NCBI RefSeq assembly: GCF_000002875.2
Contig: NC_009407.2
Location: 664,001 to 728,000 of the forward strand
Direction of reading: 5' to 3'
Source: Leishmania infantum JPCM5
Taxonomy: Eukaryota > Euglenozoa > Kinetoplastea > Trypanosomatida > Trypanosomatidae
DNA length: 64,000 nucleotides
Part shown: positions 40,880-51,667 of the stretch, piece after piece
How positions within the stretch are numbered: the first letter of the stretch is position 1
Layout: each line of letters begins with the position of its first letter
The notes under the pieces: generated by a model
Told to the model about the DNA's origin: nothing
The model's input: the letters and a program-made list of their open reading frames with translations, nothing else
Database searches by the model: none
Made by a program: the position numbers and the translations under genes

Positions 40880-41495
40880 ACAGCGACACCCTCCCTTCCC
40901 CCTCTTTGTGCAGGTGTGCTCCTTGTTCGCCTTTCTTTTTGAGACCGCAGTGCTTGGAGAGCCAAGCACGTCTACCAAGGGGCACAGGCACGTGCTCACA
41001 GAATCCTCTCTCGGACGCACGCCTCATCGACGGCTTGCCGGCACACACCTGGCCTGCCGCCGCTACCCTTGCCCTTTACGCTGCCATTTCATCCCCTAGA
41101 CTCTCCCCTCCTCTCCTCTCTTTTCCCCCGTTAGCCGTCGCTGCCGCTGTGGCTGCTATCTTCGTTGGCTCATCTCTGTATTCCACGTACGCCGTGCTAG
41201 ACACTTGCAGTTCGCCGTGGTGCTTGCCTCTATCGGCGTGAGAAGCAGGCACGCGAACCTCAGACCCTGCGCCATCCGTGCTGCTGCCGCTGCCCCCACT
41301 TCCCGCCTCTTACTCCTTCCGCCGCCACCACGTCGACGGCGCAGAGACCGAGACTCCACCGCAGATCTTTGTACACGTGCGCGTCTCGTGGCGTTGAGAC
41401 TGCGGCCGCTCGCAAGCCGCCCTGGCACTCACGGAATCTGCCTTGCTGCGGACCACGTGAGTGCACGCACGCGCACCCGGGCGAGGGGGCTGGAG
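40090..41495. other. Spacer upstream of RING-H2 gene
   Basis: 1.4 kb without a gene. It contains the CA run at 40839-40877 and pyrimidine-rich sequence around 41095-41135. The open frame of the RING gene reaches back to a TTG at 41205, but that extension is Arg/Ala/Pro low complexity. Confidence 0.55.
40839..40877. repeat. CA dinucleotide microsatellite
   Basis: An uninterrupted CA run of about 19 units. It creates His-Thr and Cys-Val frames on the two strands that are not coding. Confidence 0.95.
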
Positions 41496-42692
41496 ATGCC
41501 GAAGCGAGGCAGAGCAAACTCAACCGACGCGTCATACGCCGCTGAGCACGGCGTTGTGGAGGTAAGCGACGCGGACAGCCCAGCCACGCAGCCGATCGGC
41601 GTGGAGGAGATGATGGAGTCTCAGCGGGATCCTCTGCTAGAGCAGCAGCTGGACGCACTGGAGGTGGACGAAGACTTCCGTGAATCCATCCGAGCCATGA
41701 CGCCGAATACGCGCAGAGATGTCCTGAATGACATCATCCGCCATCAGCAACACACGGAGATCGAAGAGAGCTTGATGCGAGGCTTCCATGGAGGCGACTT
41801 TGGCAGCGCGGGGCCGCTCTTCACGTTTGGCGCGGGTATACCGCCTGGCATGCATCAGTCGCGCATGATGGGTGGCTCTCAGGGGGACACTGACGCTGAA
41901 GACTACGCTGATATGATGGGCGATGCTGAGGAGGACGAGGAGGAGGGCGAACTGCGCGGCTCCGATAGACATGCAGCGGCCGAGGAGGACGAGGAGGCTG
42001 AGACGGGGTTGACAGTTGAGAGGCCGCCATTTTTACTGCGTGGCATGGCAATGGGCTCCATCGACAATACCGGGATGCCGCATGTACAGCACCTTGGAGG
42101 CCAGTCCCCGCAGCAGGCGGGAGCGCCGCCGACCGTTCTCGATATTCTCCGACTTATTGCCGGGCACAGCACACCGCAGGCTCGCAGTCGCGGCGGCGAT
42201 GGCCTTCATCACCAGGGCCGCGGCTCGGGCCAGCGCACCGCCTTCGAGGAGGGCATGATGAACCTCCACAACCTCATCGGTGTGCTGCAGCAAGCAAATG
42301 TGATGCAGTCCATGGGCCTGGACCACGACATCGACGATATGACGTACGAGGAGCTACTGGAGCTAGAAGAGCGCATCGGAAACGTCAGCAAAGGCGTACC
42401 ACCGGCGTTGCTCGACAGCTGCATGGTACCGCTGCGAAGCACATCGGCCGACGCTGGCACGTGCGCCATCTGCCAAGAGGAGCTCAGCGGCACCTCCGCC
42501 ACGGCCACGGCCGCGACCAGCGCCGCATCCACCGCTACCTCGCCCAGCGGTACGGACAAGGCGTGTGTCAAGCTGCTCAACTGCCCTCATGCATTCCACA
42601 AGCCATGCATCAACCAGTGGCTGACCCAGAACAAAACATGCCCCATCTGCAAAATGGAGGTGCTGCCGAAGCCAGCGCCGTCGTCGTCCTAG
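41496..42692 (+). CDS. RING-H2 (C3H2C3) E3 ubiquitin ligase
   Basis: A 398-residue protein ending in a RING-H2 finger that would recruit an E2 enzyme for ubiquitin transfer. The finger starts with CAICQEEL at residues 323-330, continues with LLNCPHAFHKPCINQWL and closes with CPICKMEV, the C3H2C3 pattern. Between the first Cys pair and the third Cys is an unusually long Ala/Thr/Ser-rich loop of about 30 residues. The N-terminal half is acidic (DAEEDEEEGEL region) with a glycine-rich part. The layout of N-terminal disorder, a helix (EEGMMNLHNLIGVLQ) and a C-terminal RING recalls RNF126/RNF115-type ligases. The N-terminal zinc finger of those proteins is not visible. The ATG at 41496 replaces a TTG-opened frame. 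Confidence 0.85.
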   Translation: MPKRGRANSTDASYAAEHGVVEVSDADSPATQPIGVEEMMESQRDPLLEQQLDALEVDEDFRESIRAMTPNTRRDVLNDIIRHQQHTEIEESLMRGFHGGDFGSAGPLFTFGAGIPPGMHQSRMMGGSQGDTDAEDYADMMGDAEEDEEEGELRGSDRHAAAEEDEEAETGLTVERPPFLLRGMAMGSIDNTGMPHVQHLGGQSPQQAGAPPTVLDILRLIAGHSTPQARSRGGDGLHHQGRGSGQRTAFEEGMMNLHNLIGVLQQANVMQSMGLDHDIDDMTYEELLELEERIGNVSKGVPPALLDSCMVPLRSTSADAGTCAICQEELSGTSATATAATSAASTATSPSGTDKACVKLLNCPHAFHKPCINQWLTQNKTCPICKMEVLPKPAPSSS

Positions 42693-43475
42693 GCTCCCTC
42701 GCCGTGCGCAGGGTGTTTGCTGGTGGCAGGGGGCTGAGGTGGGGCGGTGACCTGCACAGAGATGAGGGGACGAGTGGAGCGGCGGGCGGGGCGCGTTGAA
42801 CTCCCTCTTTGGATTTTATAACTCTCTCCTCATCTTCCTGCGCCCGCTGCCACGTCTGAGCATGTAAGTCAGAGCGGAAAGGAGAAAGAGCGGCAGCGCA
42901 TGCACTTGCGTGTGCAGGCTCAAGATGTGTGCTACGCCATGCCGACACCGTGGTGTGTCCGTCTGTGGGGCTGAAAAGATGGGTGGTGCGCCTGTATGCG
43001 TGCTTGTGCGTGTTTGCGTTGCATGTCACTGCTGTGCTGCCTTTGTTGACCGTTATTAGAGAAGTTTGCCAGAACTGTTCTCCTCTCACCGCCAGCGTGC
43101 CGCCCTCTGTCAACACCGGGCATCGTCCTTAGTAAGGCACTGCTCTCTCCTCTCTGTGTGCTACTCGAGGTGCAGATGATCTCCTGGTGCCTCTGCGGTG
43201 CGGTGACAGCGCGACAGTGGAGCGACTGACCGGTGACGTCTCTCACGTGATGAGGGTCTGCCTCTCTGTGTATGTGGCGCTCAAGAGCAGCCTCGCACAA
43301 GTGCACACATGCACACGGAGAGAGATGCCCTCGCACGCTCCCCCTCCTCTCTCTCTGCCACTCGTCCCACCCATCTCTCTCTTGTGTGTGTGTGTCCGTC
43401 GTGTTTAAAGAGCTCCGGTGTTGCGAGCGCGACTCACGCACTGACAAGCAAAGGGCCTACACGAACGGGCGAACG
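42693..43475. other. Spacer upstream of first Vti1-type SNARE
   Basis: No gene. A pyrimidine/GT stretch at about 43340-43405 ends in AAAG at 43406-43409, a plausible trans-splice acceptor 66 nt before the SNARE start. Confidence 0.55.
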
Positions 43476-44228
43476 ATGTCCGGCCTCTTCAACTCCTATG
43501 AGGAGGACTTCAACGACACTGTGCGGGGCCTCCGCGAGGGGTGCTCCAAACTGCAGGCAGACATTGATGCACAATCCGCCCATGAGAAGGACCCGACACG
43601 CATCTACCACCCACCGCCTGCCACCGGCCCCCTCAGCCGGGCGCAGCAGCTGCAGGTGGTGCAGCAGAGCCTCTCTCACGCAAAGGACCTGCTCACCAGT
43701 ATGATGTACGAGATGACAGACCTTGCGCCCTCAGAGGGAGCGGCGGCGAAGGAGAAGGTAGGGGCGTTCCGCAAGATATGCAACGGCCTAGATCGAGAGG
43801 TGGCGCAGTTGCGGCAGTCGTGTAATGCGGCGGACAGGACAGACTTGCTTCGGTTTGGCGGCTCCGCTGCTGCCGGCGGCACAGGCGACGCCTTTATGAC
43901 GGAGGCGGATGCCGACACACAGGCGCATCGCCTCTTGGCCCTTCAAACGACCGAGAAGCTACAAGGCGGCACCAGCACGCTGCGCAAGGCAGAGGCGTAC
44001 CTCGCGCAGACCAACAGTCTCGGCCGCGAGTCCCTCAACACGCTCCGCACGCAGACAGAGCAGATTGCGCACGTGCAAGAAATCACCAACGACGTCGACG
44101 CCGAGATATCCCGAGCGCGGGTGCTTATCAACCAGATGCAGCGCACCGCCATCAAGCACAAGATGTGGCTCATTGGCATCATCCTTCTACTACTCGGCTT
44201 CCTCTTCTTCTTCGTCTACCTTCACTGA
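43476..44228 (+). CDS. VTI1: Vti1-type Qb-SNARE (first of tandem pair)
   Basis: A 250-residue tail-anchored SNARE for Golgi/endosomal vesicle fusion. The start MSGLFNSYEEDFNDTVRGL matches the Vti1 N-terminal helix. An N-terminal three-helix domain runs to about 125, followed by a short Gly-rich linker. The SNARE motif covers about 160-225, with LRTQTEQI placing Gln at the expected zero layer and VDAEISRARVLINQM following. A single C-terminal membrane anchor (about 228-248) ends the protein with only HLH-type residues beyond it. Length agrees with Vti1 (about 220-250). A paralogue lies 1.2 kb downstream. The ATG at 43476 was preferred over the upstream frame extension. Confidence 0.88.
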   Translation: MSGLFNSYEEDFNDTVRGLREGCSKLQADIDAQSAHEKDPTRIYHPPPATGPLSRAQQLQVVQQSLSHAKDLLTSMMYEMTDLAPSEGAAAKEKVGAFRKICNGLDREVAQLRQSCNAADRTDLLRFGGSAAAGGTGDAFMTEADADTQAHRLLALQTTEKLQGGTSTLRKAEAYLAQTNSLGRESLNTLRTQTEQIAHVQEITNDVDAEISRARVLINQMQRTAIKHKMWLIGIILLLLGFLFFFVYLH

Positions 44229-45409
44229 TGGAGCGAAGGAGAGATTGCGTGACTGGGCGTGCTGGCTGTGGGCCGACGTGAGTATCTCTGTGCGTGCGCG
44301 CGCTTCCTCCATCGCCTCTTTCGTTGCTGCTGCTCCTCCTTGCCTTGCTACGTATTTTGTATTGCCGGCACAGCTGCACACGTTCTTTGCCGAATTGCTG
44401 TGCCCTCTCTGTGTGCACCTCCGCCCCGCAGAGCTTGCCTCTGATCAATTTGACGCGCCGTGCAAGGCGGCAGCCACAAGCCGATGGCGCGCTCCCCAAA
44501 GCTGCTCTGCACCGTTGATGGTGGAGGTGGAGAAAGGGAGCTGCGACGAGCGAGAACGGGAGCCGAGCGTTGACGAGATTCACAGATGTGAACGTGGGTA
44601 TCATGAGAACGTGCCTGCGCCGCCTTGGTTCTGGTGAGGCGCTGTGTGCTTCTGCACTCCGCAGTCACGTGTGTTTCTCCATCGAGCACGGGTGCAGCGT
44701 GGCGGCAGTCTAAGGCAGCCGATGACCCCCCCCCCCACAGCGGCACTTTCTACATCTCCCTGGTGCCTTAGTCCACCGCGTTGCGGTGGACGACGAGAGC
44801 GCATCAACTTCTCAGAAACCCCGAGGACACAGCGCGTCGGTCCCTTCCTCGCCACCCTGCTTGCTCGTCCGTGCAGTCTGTGCCTCTCCCTCTACCGCCG
44901 TCATGCTTTACCTTTTCCACACCGTCTGCGCCCCCTCAAAACCCCTGCATGTCTTTTCCCATGAGAGGAGCGCTGCAGCAATCACAGAGGATCTCGCCTC
45001 TCTCCCTCCGAGCTGCTGGCTGCGTTCCCCACACCCCTCCTCCTCTCTCTCTTTCTCTGTGCGTGTGTGCGCTTCTGTTTTACATCGTCCTCCGTCTTGC
45101 GCTGAGCACTGCCGTCACGCTCTGCCTCCCTCTTCGCCCTTTGCCGCCGCCTCTTTGGCCGTCAGAGCCGCTCTCCCTCCCGCTCTGCGTGCGCCCCCTC
45201 CACTCATGGATTTATGCGTCCTCCCGGGCGCTCCTGCCGTGCCCTGAGGCGACCTGCCGCACCTCTTTGGCTTGTGCAGCGCGCACCCAAGAGGGATCTC
45301 TCTCGCCCGTCCCCCCCAACCTTCCCTTCTCCGCCCCTCGCTTCTGTCTCTCGTCCGCTTGCCTTCACTCCTGCAACACCTGCACACGCACAGCGCAGCC
45401 GTAGCAGCC
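44229..45409. other. Spacer between the two SNARE genes
   Basis: No gene. It contains a C run at 44728-44738 and long pyrimidine-rich stretches from 44880 to 45370 that would supply the signals for the second SNARE mRNA. Confidence 0.55.
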
Positions 45410-46258
45410 ATGACAACCTTGTTCCAAGCATACGAGGAGGAGTACCGCGACGGTGTGCGGACCATTCGCGATGAGTCGGAGGCGCTGCGCCACTCGTGCG
45501 ACCGCAAGGCGGCTGGGTACAAGGCACCCCCTGCCACCGGCCCCGGAAGCCGTGTGCAGCGTGGTGCTCACTTGACGACTGTTTTGGCGCAGGTGCGGGA
45601 GCTGGTGAACAGCATGGAGTACGAGGCCAATGATCTCCCCGCGGCGCACAGGCAGACAGCTAAGGAGCGCATTGCCGAGTACCGCACGAACCTGCGCACT
45701 TTAGAGGAGGGCATCGCACACCTCAAGGCGGACGCCAGCGCTGCGGATCGACTCGACCTGCTGGGTGACATCGAAAGGAGAAAGACAGGTGCAGGTGGCG
45801 CCAACGAAGCGAAGGACCCAGGGGCCCTTGATGACGCGACGAAAGCGCACCGAATGGCGATGCTGGACAACACGGCGAAGTTCAAGGACGCCTCTGGCAA
45901 GTTACTGCAGGCCGAGCGCCTCTTGAACGACACGGAGACGGTGGGCAACGAGGCCCTCACGAGCCTGCGCTACCAGACAGAGACGATGCAGCACATTCAG
46001 GAAACGACGATCGCGGTCGACGAGGAGGTGTCGGATGCACGCAAGATTATTAGCGGCATGCAGAAGGTGATGATTAAGCACAAACTCATTCTCACAGCCA
46101 TCATCATCGTTCTTCTCTCTCTGATTTTCGTGGCCATCTACGTCAGCGTCGCGAAGAATCATCGCAACTCGTCCTCCAAATCGACGGAAGCCACTGGCGA
46201 ACCCATCACATCGGTGGCACCGTCGTTGTCGTGGTTGTCCAGCAAGCTAAAACAGTAG
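45410..46258 (+). CDS. Vti1-type Qb-SNARE paralogue (second of tandem pair)
   Basis: A 282-residue paralogue of the preceding gene. It shares the opening (TLFQAYEEEYRDGVRTI), the PPATGPGSR word after the first helix (PPATGPLSR in the neighbour) and the SNARE motif with LRYQTETMQHIQ, also with Gln at the zero layer. The membrane anchor is at about 224-246. It differs in having about 35 Ser/Thr/Lys residues after the anchor, which would face the lumen; the neighbour ends directly after its anchor. A tandem duplication followed by divergence of compartment or partner is a reasonable inference. Confidence 0.85.
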   Translation: MTTLFQAYEEEYRDGVRTIRDESEALRHSCDRKAAGYKAPPATGPGSRVQRGAHLTTVLAQVRELVNSMEYEANDLPAAHRQTAKERIAEYRTNLRTLEEGIAHLKADASAADRLDLLGDIERRKTGAGGANEAKDPGALDDATKAHRMAMLDNTAKFKDASGKLLQAERLLNDTETVGNEALTSLRYQTETMQHIQETTIAVDEEVSDARKIISGMQKVMIKHKLILTAIIIVLLSLIFVAIYVSVAKNHRNSSSKSTEATGEPITSVAPSLSWLSSKLKQ

Positions 46259-47576
46259 ATGGATGAAGCTGAGGCCCCGCTGTCAAGACAGGAACTCGAA
46301 GAGGGTGGGGTGCAAGGAACCAACGCACGTGGGACAGAGACGGCGCACCTTGTGCAAGCGCGTCTGCGCAAGACGCGAATCTGTGGCGCTGTCGCACGCC
46401 ACTGTTCACCGCGTCTCTCGTCGTTCCCCTCCCTACACTCTCTTTCTCATCTGTGCTCCCTATTGTGTCCGTGCGTTCGTGCGCTTCATGACGGGCGCAC
46501 GTCTGCGCAGGTGCTTACGTATACATATGGGCGCGTGCTGGCGCTGACGATGCTGTCGCAGATGCAACCACTCATGCACGGGTGCTGCAGTCTCGTCCTG
46601 AAGCCGCGTGCTTTCTCTCGTGCAATGGCCACTGCTGCCGTGGGTGTGGTGCCTCTCCTCCCTGCCACTTCTTTCTTTCGTGGCTTCGTATGTGCCTCTC
46701 TCTGTTTGGGCGTGTCTGGGACGTCTTGCTGTTCTTTGCTCTTGTGGCTGTACGAAGAACCGAGTGATGGTGAGCGCTTCGGTGTGTGCGTGGACGAGTC
46801 TTCTCCCGCTCTTTGGAGGCTCGGGAGCCATGCCGACCCACAAGAGAGAGAGGACCCCCACTCGGTTCTCGAGCACAGCCACCGCGTGAGGCAGTGCTGC
46901 TTCAGCGCTCATCCTCGCATGCATCGACAGGGCCGGTGGTGTTGCTGCTGTTGCCAGCGGGGGTGGTGAGGCGGGTGGGCTCCGCCAGTGCCCCAACCCC
47001 CATCCCTATCTTCATGCGCATGGCGTACTGCGGCTTACCTCACATTCCTCTGCTCCCCCCCCACACACACACGACACTCTCGTCCCGCTTCTCACGCAGC
47101 GCGCGCAGGAAGCAGAGGTGCTAGCTACTCTGTTATACTCATGCTGCCTGCCCTTGGTTCTCGTTGTCGAGTTGGCCCTCCACCACCACTCTCCATCCCT
47201 CTGCGCGTGTGCACGCATTTCAGTCCACCCGCTCGATTTTTGCCCTCTGCCGCTCACATCAACGCGGTGAGCGAATACTCCGCACGGGTCCACCCCTCCA
47301 TAGACCGTCTCAAGAGGTGCACATAGAGTCGCGCAGCAGATAAACAGAAAAGCGCTGCTGCGTTGCGAAGCTTTATGCCAGCCAGCGAAAGTGGGAGAAA
47401 GGTACGACGTGTAAGCCGAGCAGGCGGCCAGCGTGTGTGCAACTGTGTAGTGCCTTCGATTCACGCACCCTCCTCCGGCGTTCAACCCCCCACCTTTCCG
47501 CTTGCTTGTGAGCAACAGGCAAACTGGCGCGGATCCTGCTCTCGACGTCGCGCGCCTTCGCCAGTCGCTTCAGACA
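46259..47576. other. Spacer upstream of BRCT protein gene
   Basis: 1.3 kb with no accepted gene. A pyrimidine stretch near 47480-47500 precedes the BRCT protein. The open frame of that gene reaches back to a TTG at 47502. Confidence 0.5.
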
Positions 47577-50135
47577 ATGACTTCGCCAACCTGTGGTGAC
47601 GAGGCAGGGCGGCGCAGGGATGCCTTGAGGGAGCAGGCCACAATGCTGCTCACGCTGCACCAACACCTGCTGCAGCACCAGAAGGCGGCTCATCAGGCCT
47701 TCACCTCTTTGGATCAGGCCTGCTGCTCCTTGGCCGCTTCCTTGGCGGCGCCGTCTGCGTACGGTGTAATCGGCGGCGCAGCTTCGAAGGAGGCGTCGTC
47801 TGAGGCGACGTCGCCGTTATCATCGTCGCCGCCGTCCGCCGCGCAAGGATTCACGCAGCTGCTGCGACGTGTCGAGGTGCTTCATCAGTTTCTCTTCACA
47901 AATCTGTACGTGCATCAGCGCGAGAGCGTGCTGCGTCTCGTGGACGACGTGGAACGGCTTGTCGCTGACAACGCGCTAGCCCCATCGACCTTGGCGACGC
48001 CTCACTCAACGATGCCAGATGGCATTGGCAGCAGCAGCAGCAGCAGCTGTGGCGGGGCTGACGGCTCGCACCTGGGCGAGGAGCTACGAGAGCTGCGCCG
48101 GCAAATCACACAGCTCCGCTACCAGCTTGCGCGTCCTGCCAAGGCTCATGCAAGTGGCTGTTTTTCCACGCACACCGACGGCGCCCCCCGCGGGCTGCTA
48201 CCCCAAGCGCAGACGACATCGTTCTCCTCTCCGCCGCGCGAGAACGGCAACTCTGGCCCCTCCTCGCCAGCACCGCGGGCTGTGCGGCACGCCCCCAGAG
48301 CCCCTCGTGCACAGGCAGGGGTGGCTGCATCGAAGATGCAAGGGGCCGCACGCCAGAATATGCCCCGACTGCGGCTCTTTGCGGTGTCCTCGGCGTTCCG
48401 GAAACACGGCGTCGCCGGTCAGAAGGGCCTTGCCGCCGTGCTGTACGCAGTGCAGCGTCGCTTTCACGTTCACGCTGTTGTACTTGGCTGCACGCCAAGC
48501 CCGGAGGCGGAGGTGGACGTGGCTGTGCGACTCGGCTGCTTGTGCCTTGTAGTGCCGCATCATGACCTAGGCAGCTTCCCGGTGCACGCTGGCTTAGTCG
48601 TCACCAGTGATCGAGCGGTGATCGCCCACATGGAGAGCCGCGGCAACGGCATGTCTTCCACCGCGGACACGTCACCGTTGGGGGGCGACGCGGCGGAGTG
48701 CGATGAGGATCTGGCGCTCATGGCCGACGGCGGCGGCAAATGCACGGCCGCTCTCGAGGAGCTCTTCGTGTCGCTCGAGGCGGATCTTCCGCTGATGACC
48801 GCTGCCGAGCCGGTGTGCCCATCGCTGTTCACTACCGCTGCGGCGGAACGCGACGCGCCCGGTAGTCAGGCGCTCGTCGTTGAGCGGTCAGCGCTGCACC
48901 GAGACGGGCGCCAAACATCGCGTCAGCGAAAGCGCCATTGCTCTGGCGGCGCTGCGCGCTCATCTGTTCACTCGACATCTGCATCAGCGCCTGAGGGTGT
49001 TGCCGTGTCAACGTGTGAGTCCGACGCTCTGTTGAATACGGCAGCGGATCTCTCCAGTCCGTCTTCGCGCGCTCGCATCACTGGCGCCTCGTGGCTGCGA
49101 ACGGGCGCCGTTGCCGACGTGATGAACCCTGCAGAGGTGTACGATGCAGCGGCAGATGCAGACGTCATCGTTCCCTCGCAGCTCGCCGTCGAGTCACAGC
49201 ACGTGGGCATCACGCAGAACTTTTCATCGTCGCGCCGCTCGGCTACCCCATCCGACTCCCCGTGCGCCACCCCGGTGCTGCGTCCGCACGAGGGCGTTGC
49301 GAGAGCCGATGAGGCGGCCTCTTCGGCCTCCGCTGCTGACGGAAGTGCGTCTCAGCAGCTTGTCTTTCAGATTAGCAACTCTGTCAAGTACCTGAAAGCT
49401 CAGTTGATGGAAGCCATTGTACAACTTGGCGGGGTGGTGGACCAGAGCTCCGGCTACAGCCGCGCGTGCCGCTACCTTGTGGTGGCGGAGGGCATCACAG
49501 AGAGGACGGAGAAGTACCTTGGCGCCTGCGCTGCTGCCGCGTACATTGTGCCGCCGCGCTTCGTCTTCGACTCGCACCGTCGTGGCTACTGGCTAGCGAA
49601 CCGCGTTCAAGAGTACGACATGAGCCCTCAGCGCATCATCGCACACGCGCCGCGCGCCGTTCCAATCTTCAGCAACTGGCGAGTTGTTCTCATCACTTGC
49701 CGTGCCGCCGCTGCACGGGGCGTGCTGGCGGCGTTGCAGGCTGGTGGCTGCACACAGGCCACCGCGTTTGTGGTGGACATTACGGCAGAACCACCGATGG
49801 ACCCCGGCGCGCGCTCGTGCACCTACGACGAGACTTGTGCAACCGCCGAGGGACTTGTCGAAGGGGTGTGCCCATCTAGCAGCATCGCTGCACACACGCT
49901 GCAGTCGGCGACGCACATCCTTGTCGAGTGCAGCGCCGTCACCGCTCATGGACTCTTTCAAATGCCGGACTGGATGCCGGCCTGCGTGCGTCAGCCCGAG
50001 TACCAGCCCCGCGTCTTCACGCTGGAGCTGCTTTACTTTTGCCTATGCGCGCATCCAGAGCGCGTCTTCGACGCGGAGGGCCAGCTGAGCGAGGTGGACG
50101 CCCTCACCCCCGCTTGCCGAGTCGAGCCTGCCTGA
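47577..50135 (+). CDS. BRCT-domain protein, probable DNA-damage or nuclear scaffold
   Basis: An 852-residue protein. The N-terminus (to about residue 150) is helical, possibly coiled coil (REQATMLLTLHQHLLQH). A folded middle part follows a Ser-rich linker: about 260-360, with RLRLFAVSSAFRKHG and HAVVLGCTPS, itself rather BRCT-like. The C-terminus shows a BRCT repeat at about 596-675: strand LVFQISN, VQLGG, CRYLVVAEG, then FVFDSHRRGYWLANRVQEYD, close to the W-containing last helix of BRCT. A second, weaker repeat lies at about 695-800 (WRVVLITC, ATHILVEC). Paired C-terminal BRCT repeats usually bind phosphopeptides in damage signalling. The exact orthologue is unclear. The ATG at 47577 is used instead of TTG 47502. 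Confidence 0.7.
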   Translation: MTSPTCGDEAGRRRDALREQATMLLTLHQHLLQHQKAAHQAFTSLDQACCSLAASLAAPSAYGVIGGAASKEASSEATSPLSSSPPSAAQGFTQLLRRVEVLHQFLFTNLYVHQRESVLRLVDDVERLVADNALAPSTLATPHSTMPDGIGSSSSSSCGGADGSHLGEELRELRRQITQLRYQLARPAKAHASGCFSTHTDGAPRGLLPQAQTTSFSSPPRENGNSGPSSPAPRAVRHAPRAPRAQAGVAASKMQGAARQNMPRLRLFAVSSAFRKHGVAGQKGLAAVLYAVQRRFHVHAVVLGCTPSPEAEVDVAVRLGCLCLVVPHHDLGSFPVHAGLVVTSDRAVIAHMESRGNGMSSTADTSPLGGDAAECDEDLALMADGGGKCTAALEELFVSLEADLPLMTAAEPVCPSLFTTAAAERDAPGSQALVVERSALHRDGRQTSRQRKRHCSGGAARSSVHSTSASAPEGVAVSTCESDALLNTAADLSSPSSRARITGASWLRTGAVADVMNPAEVYDAAADADVIVPSQLAVESQHVGITQNFSSSRRSATPSDSPCATPVLRPHEGVARADEAASSASAADGSASQQLVFQISNSVKYLKAQLMEAIVQLGGVVDQSSGYSRACRYLVVAEGITERTEKYLGACAAAAYIVPPRFVFDSHRRGYWLANRVQEYDMSPQRIIAHAPRAVPIFSNWRVVLITCRAAAARGVLAALQAGGCTQATAFVVDITAEPPMDPGARSCTYDETCATAEGLVEGVCPSSSIAAHTLQSATHILVECSAVTAHGLFQMPDWMPACVRQPEYQPRVFTLELLYFCLCAHPERVFDAEGQLSEVDALTPACRVEPA

Positions 50136-51667
50136 GCAGGTACTACTGCCACAGCTTTGGAGGAGCGACGTCCTTGCGGTGCGCTTGGAGGGGGAGGGAG
50201 AGGGGCGATAGCGGCTGGTGTGGCGGCTCTTCGACGCGTTCTAGACAGAGGCGCGCACGTTCCTCGCATGGCGCGACCAGGGAAAGAGACTGTCGCCGCT
50301 TGAGGGCCGAGAGAGCCCCAGTGTGCGGAGATGCACGCAGGTGCGCACACTGCGGTGTAGGCGTACCCAAGAGTGGTGACTGATGACGACTGCCGCTCCT
50401 GCTCTCCTCTTCTCCCTCACTCTCTCGCACCTAGTGAGATGAGCTTCACCCCACTGCACTCGAAAACGAAGAAGGCTCGTCTTGGCGGCGTGAGGGCGCC
50501 CACAGAGTCGATGCGTTATTTCAGCTTTATGGAGGGAGGGGGGATGGGGGGGGTCATGCGTACATGCGCCTCCTTCTATACCGCGGGAGGGGAGGGTGGG
50601 TTGTGCTTCCCACATTCCCGTCACGACATGCGATGCCGTTTCGTCTCTCCCGTCTCTGCTTCTTCTCCTTTTTGTTGCGCCACTGTGTGCGTGTGTGTGC
50701 CTGCGTGTTGCCCGCATGCAAGGCAGTGGAGGGGGTGGGGTCGCAGCTGTTTCTTCCGGGCGGCTTCCGGCCGCGGCGCACGGGCATATGCATGTGCGTG
50801 TGGGGCGTCACAGCTCTTTTTTCCTGCCTCTTATGCCAGGGAGGATGTGAACTGGCTTTCGCTACCTTGTCTGTGAGCTCCAGTCTGTCCCGCCCTGTGA
50901 CCCGCGCCTCACCGTGCGCGCGACCGGGGTGAGAGGCACACGATGGATAAGGGAAAGGTGGGCCCTGCACGTTCGCAGAAGGCATTGAAAAGATAAGCAG
51001 CAATGCTCTCAGAGTGGAATGCAGAAGTGCGCTCCTCCCCCACCTCCGCCCAGCTGGCCACGCCCGACGAGCTGATAACATCGCCCAGAACAGGTCAGGA
51101 AAGGGGCGACGGAGCCCCACAACCCCATCGCTGCCGTCTTCTCCTGCTTCATTTCCTTTTGATTTCACGCCAGAGAGGGAACGAGGCATGCGCATACAAG
51201 CAGACGTGGCACGCACGTAGACAGGCACGTGAACAACCATGCACTTGGAGACGCGTGCGCGTCCACCTGCATCGGTGCTTGCATGCTTCTCTCCGTAGTG
51301 AGCGAGATGCGTAAGATGAGGAGGCAGGATGCATCGCGCAGATGACGTGTCGCAGCGTTGCGCTGGGCTGCACCCCTTCTCTACTCACTTTCCATGCCGT
51401 TGCCCCTCTCTCACCTCGCCACTACTCCCCTTCCCCCTGTCTCCCTCCTCTTTGATCTCTGCTTGTTCAGTACTGCTCTTACGCGCCCGTCATACTCATC
51501 CGTACATCCACAGTCCCCATAACCGCGTCTCGCCAGGGTTGCGTTTCCCCTCGCCCTCCTTCCGCTGCCTTTCTCCTGCACTTGCTCCACCCTAGACACT
51601 CTCGCGGATGATACACACGCGCCGCCGCGTAACGCACAGGAGGATCTCTTAACTTCTGCAGGCGAGA
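50136..51667. other. Spacer between BRCT protein and Csl4 genes
   Basis: 1.5 kb, mostly non-coding. A good pyrimidine tract at 50397-50430 ends in CTAG and is followed by an ATG at 50439. That ATG opens a 145-codon frame ending at 50876 that is Cys/Gly/Ala low complexity. I do not accept it as a gene but record it. Close to Csl4, an AACTTCTGCAG acceptor-like site ends at 51661, six bases before the Csl4 ATG. Confidence 0.5.

Noticed and set aside
40242..40880. 212-codon + strand frame ending in His-Thr repeats
   Set aside because: Pyrimidine-rich spacer translation running into the CA microsatellite.
50439..50876. 145-codon frame after a good acceptor-like site
   Set aside because: Composition is Cys/Gly/Ala simple sequence derived from GT- and G-rich spacer; no recognisable domain.
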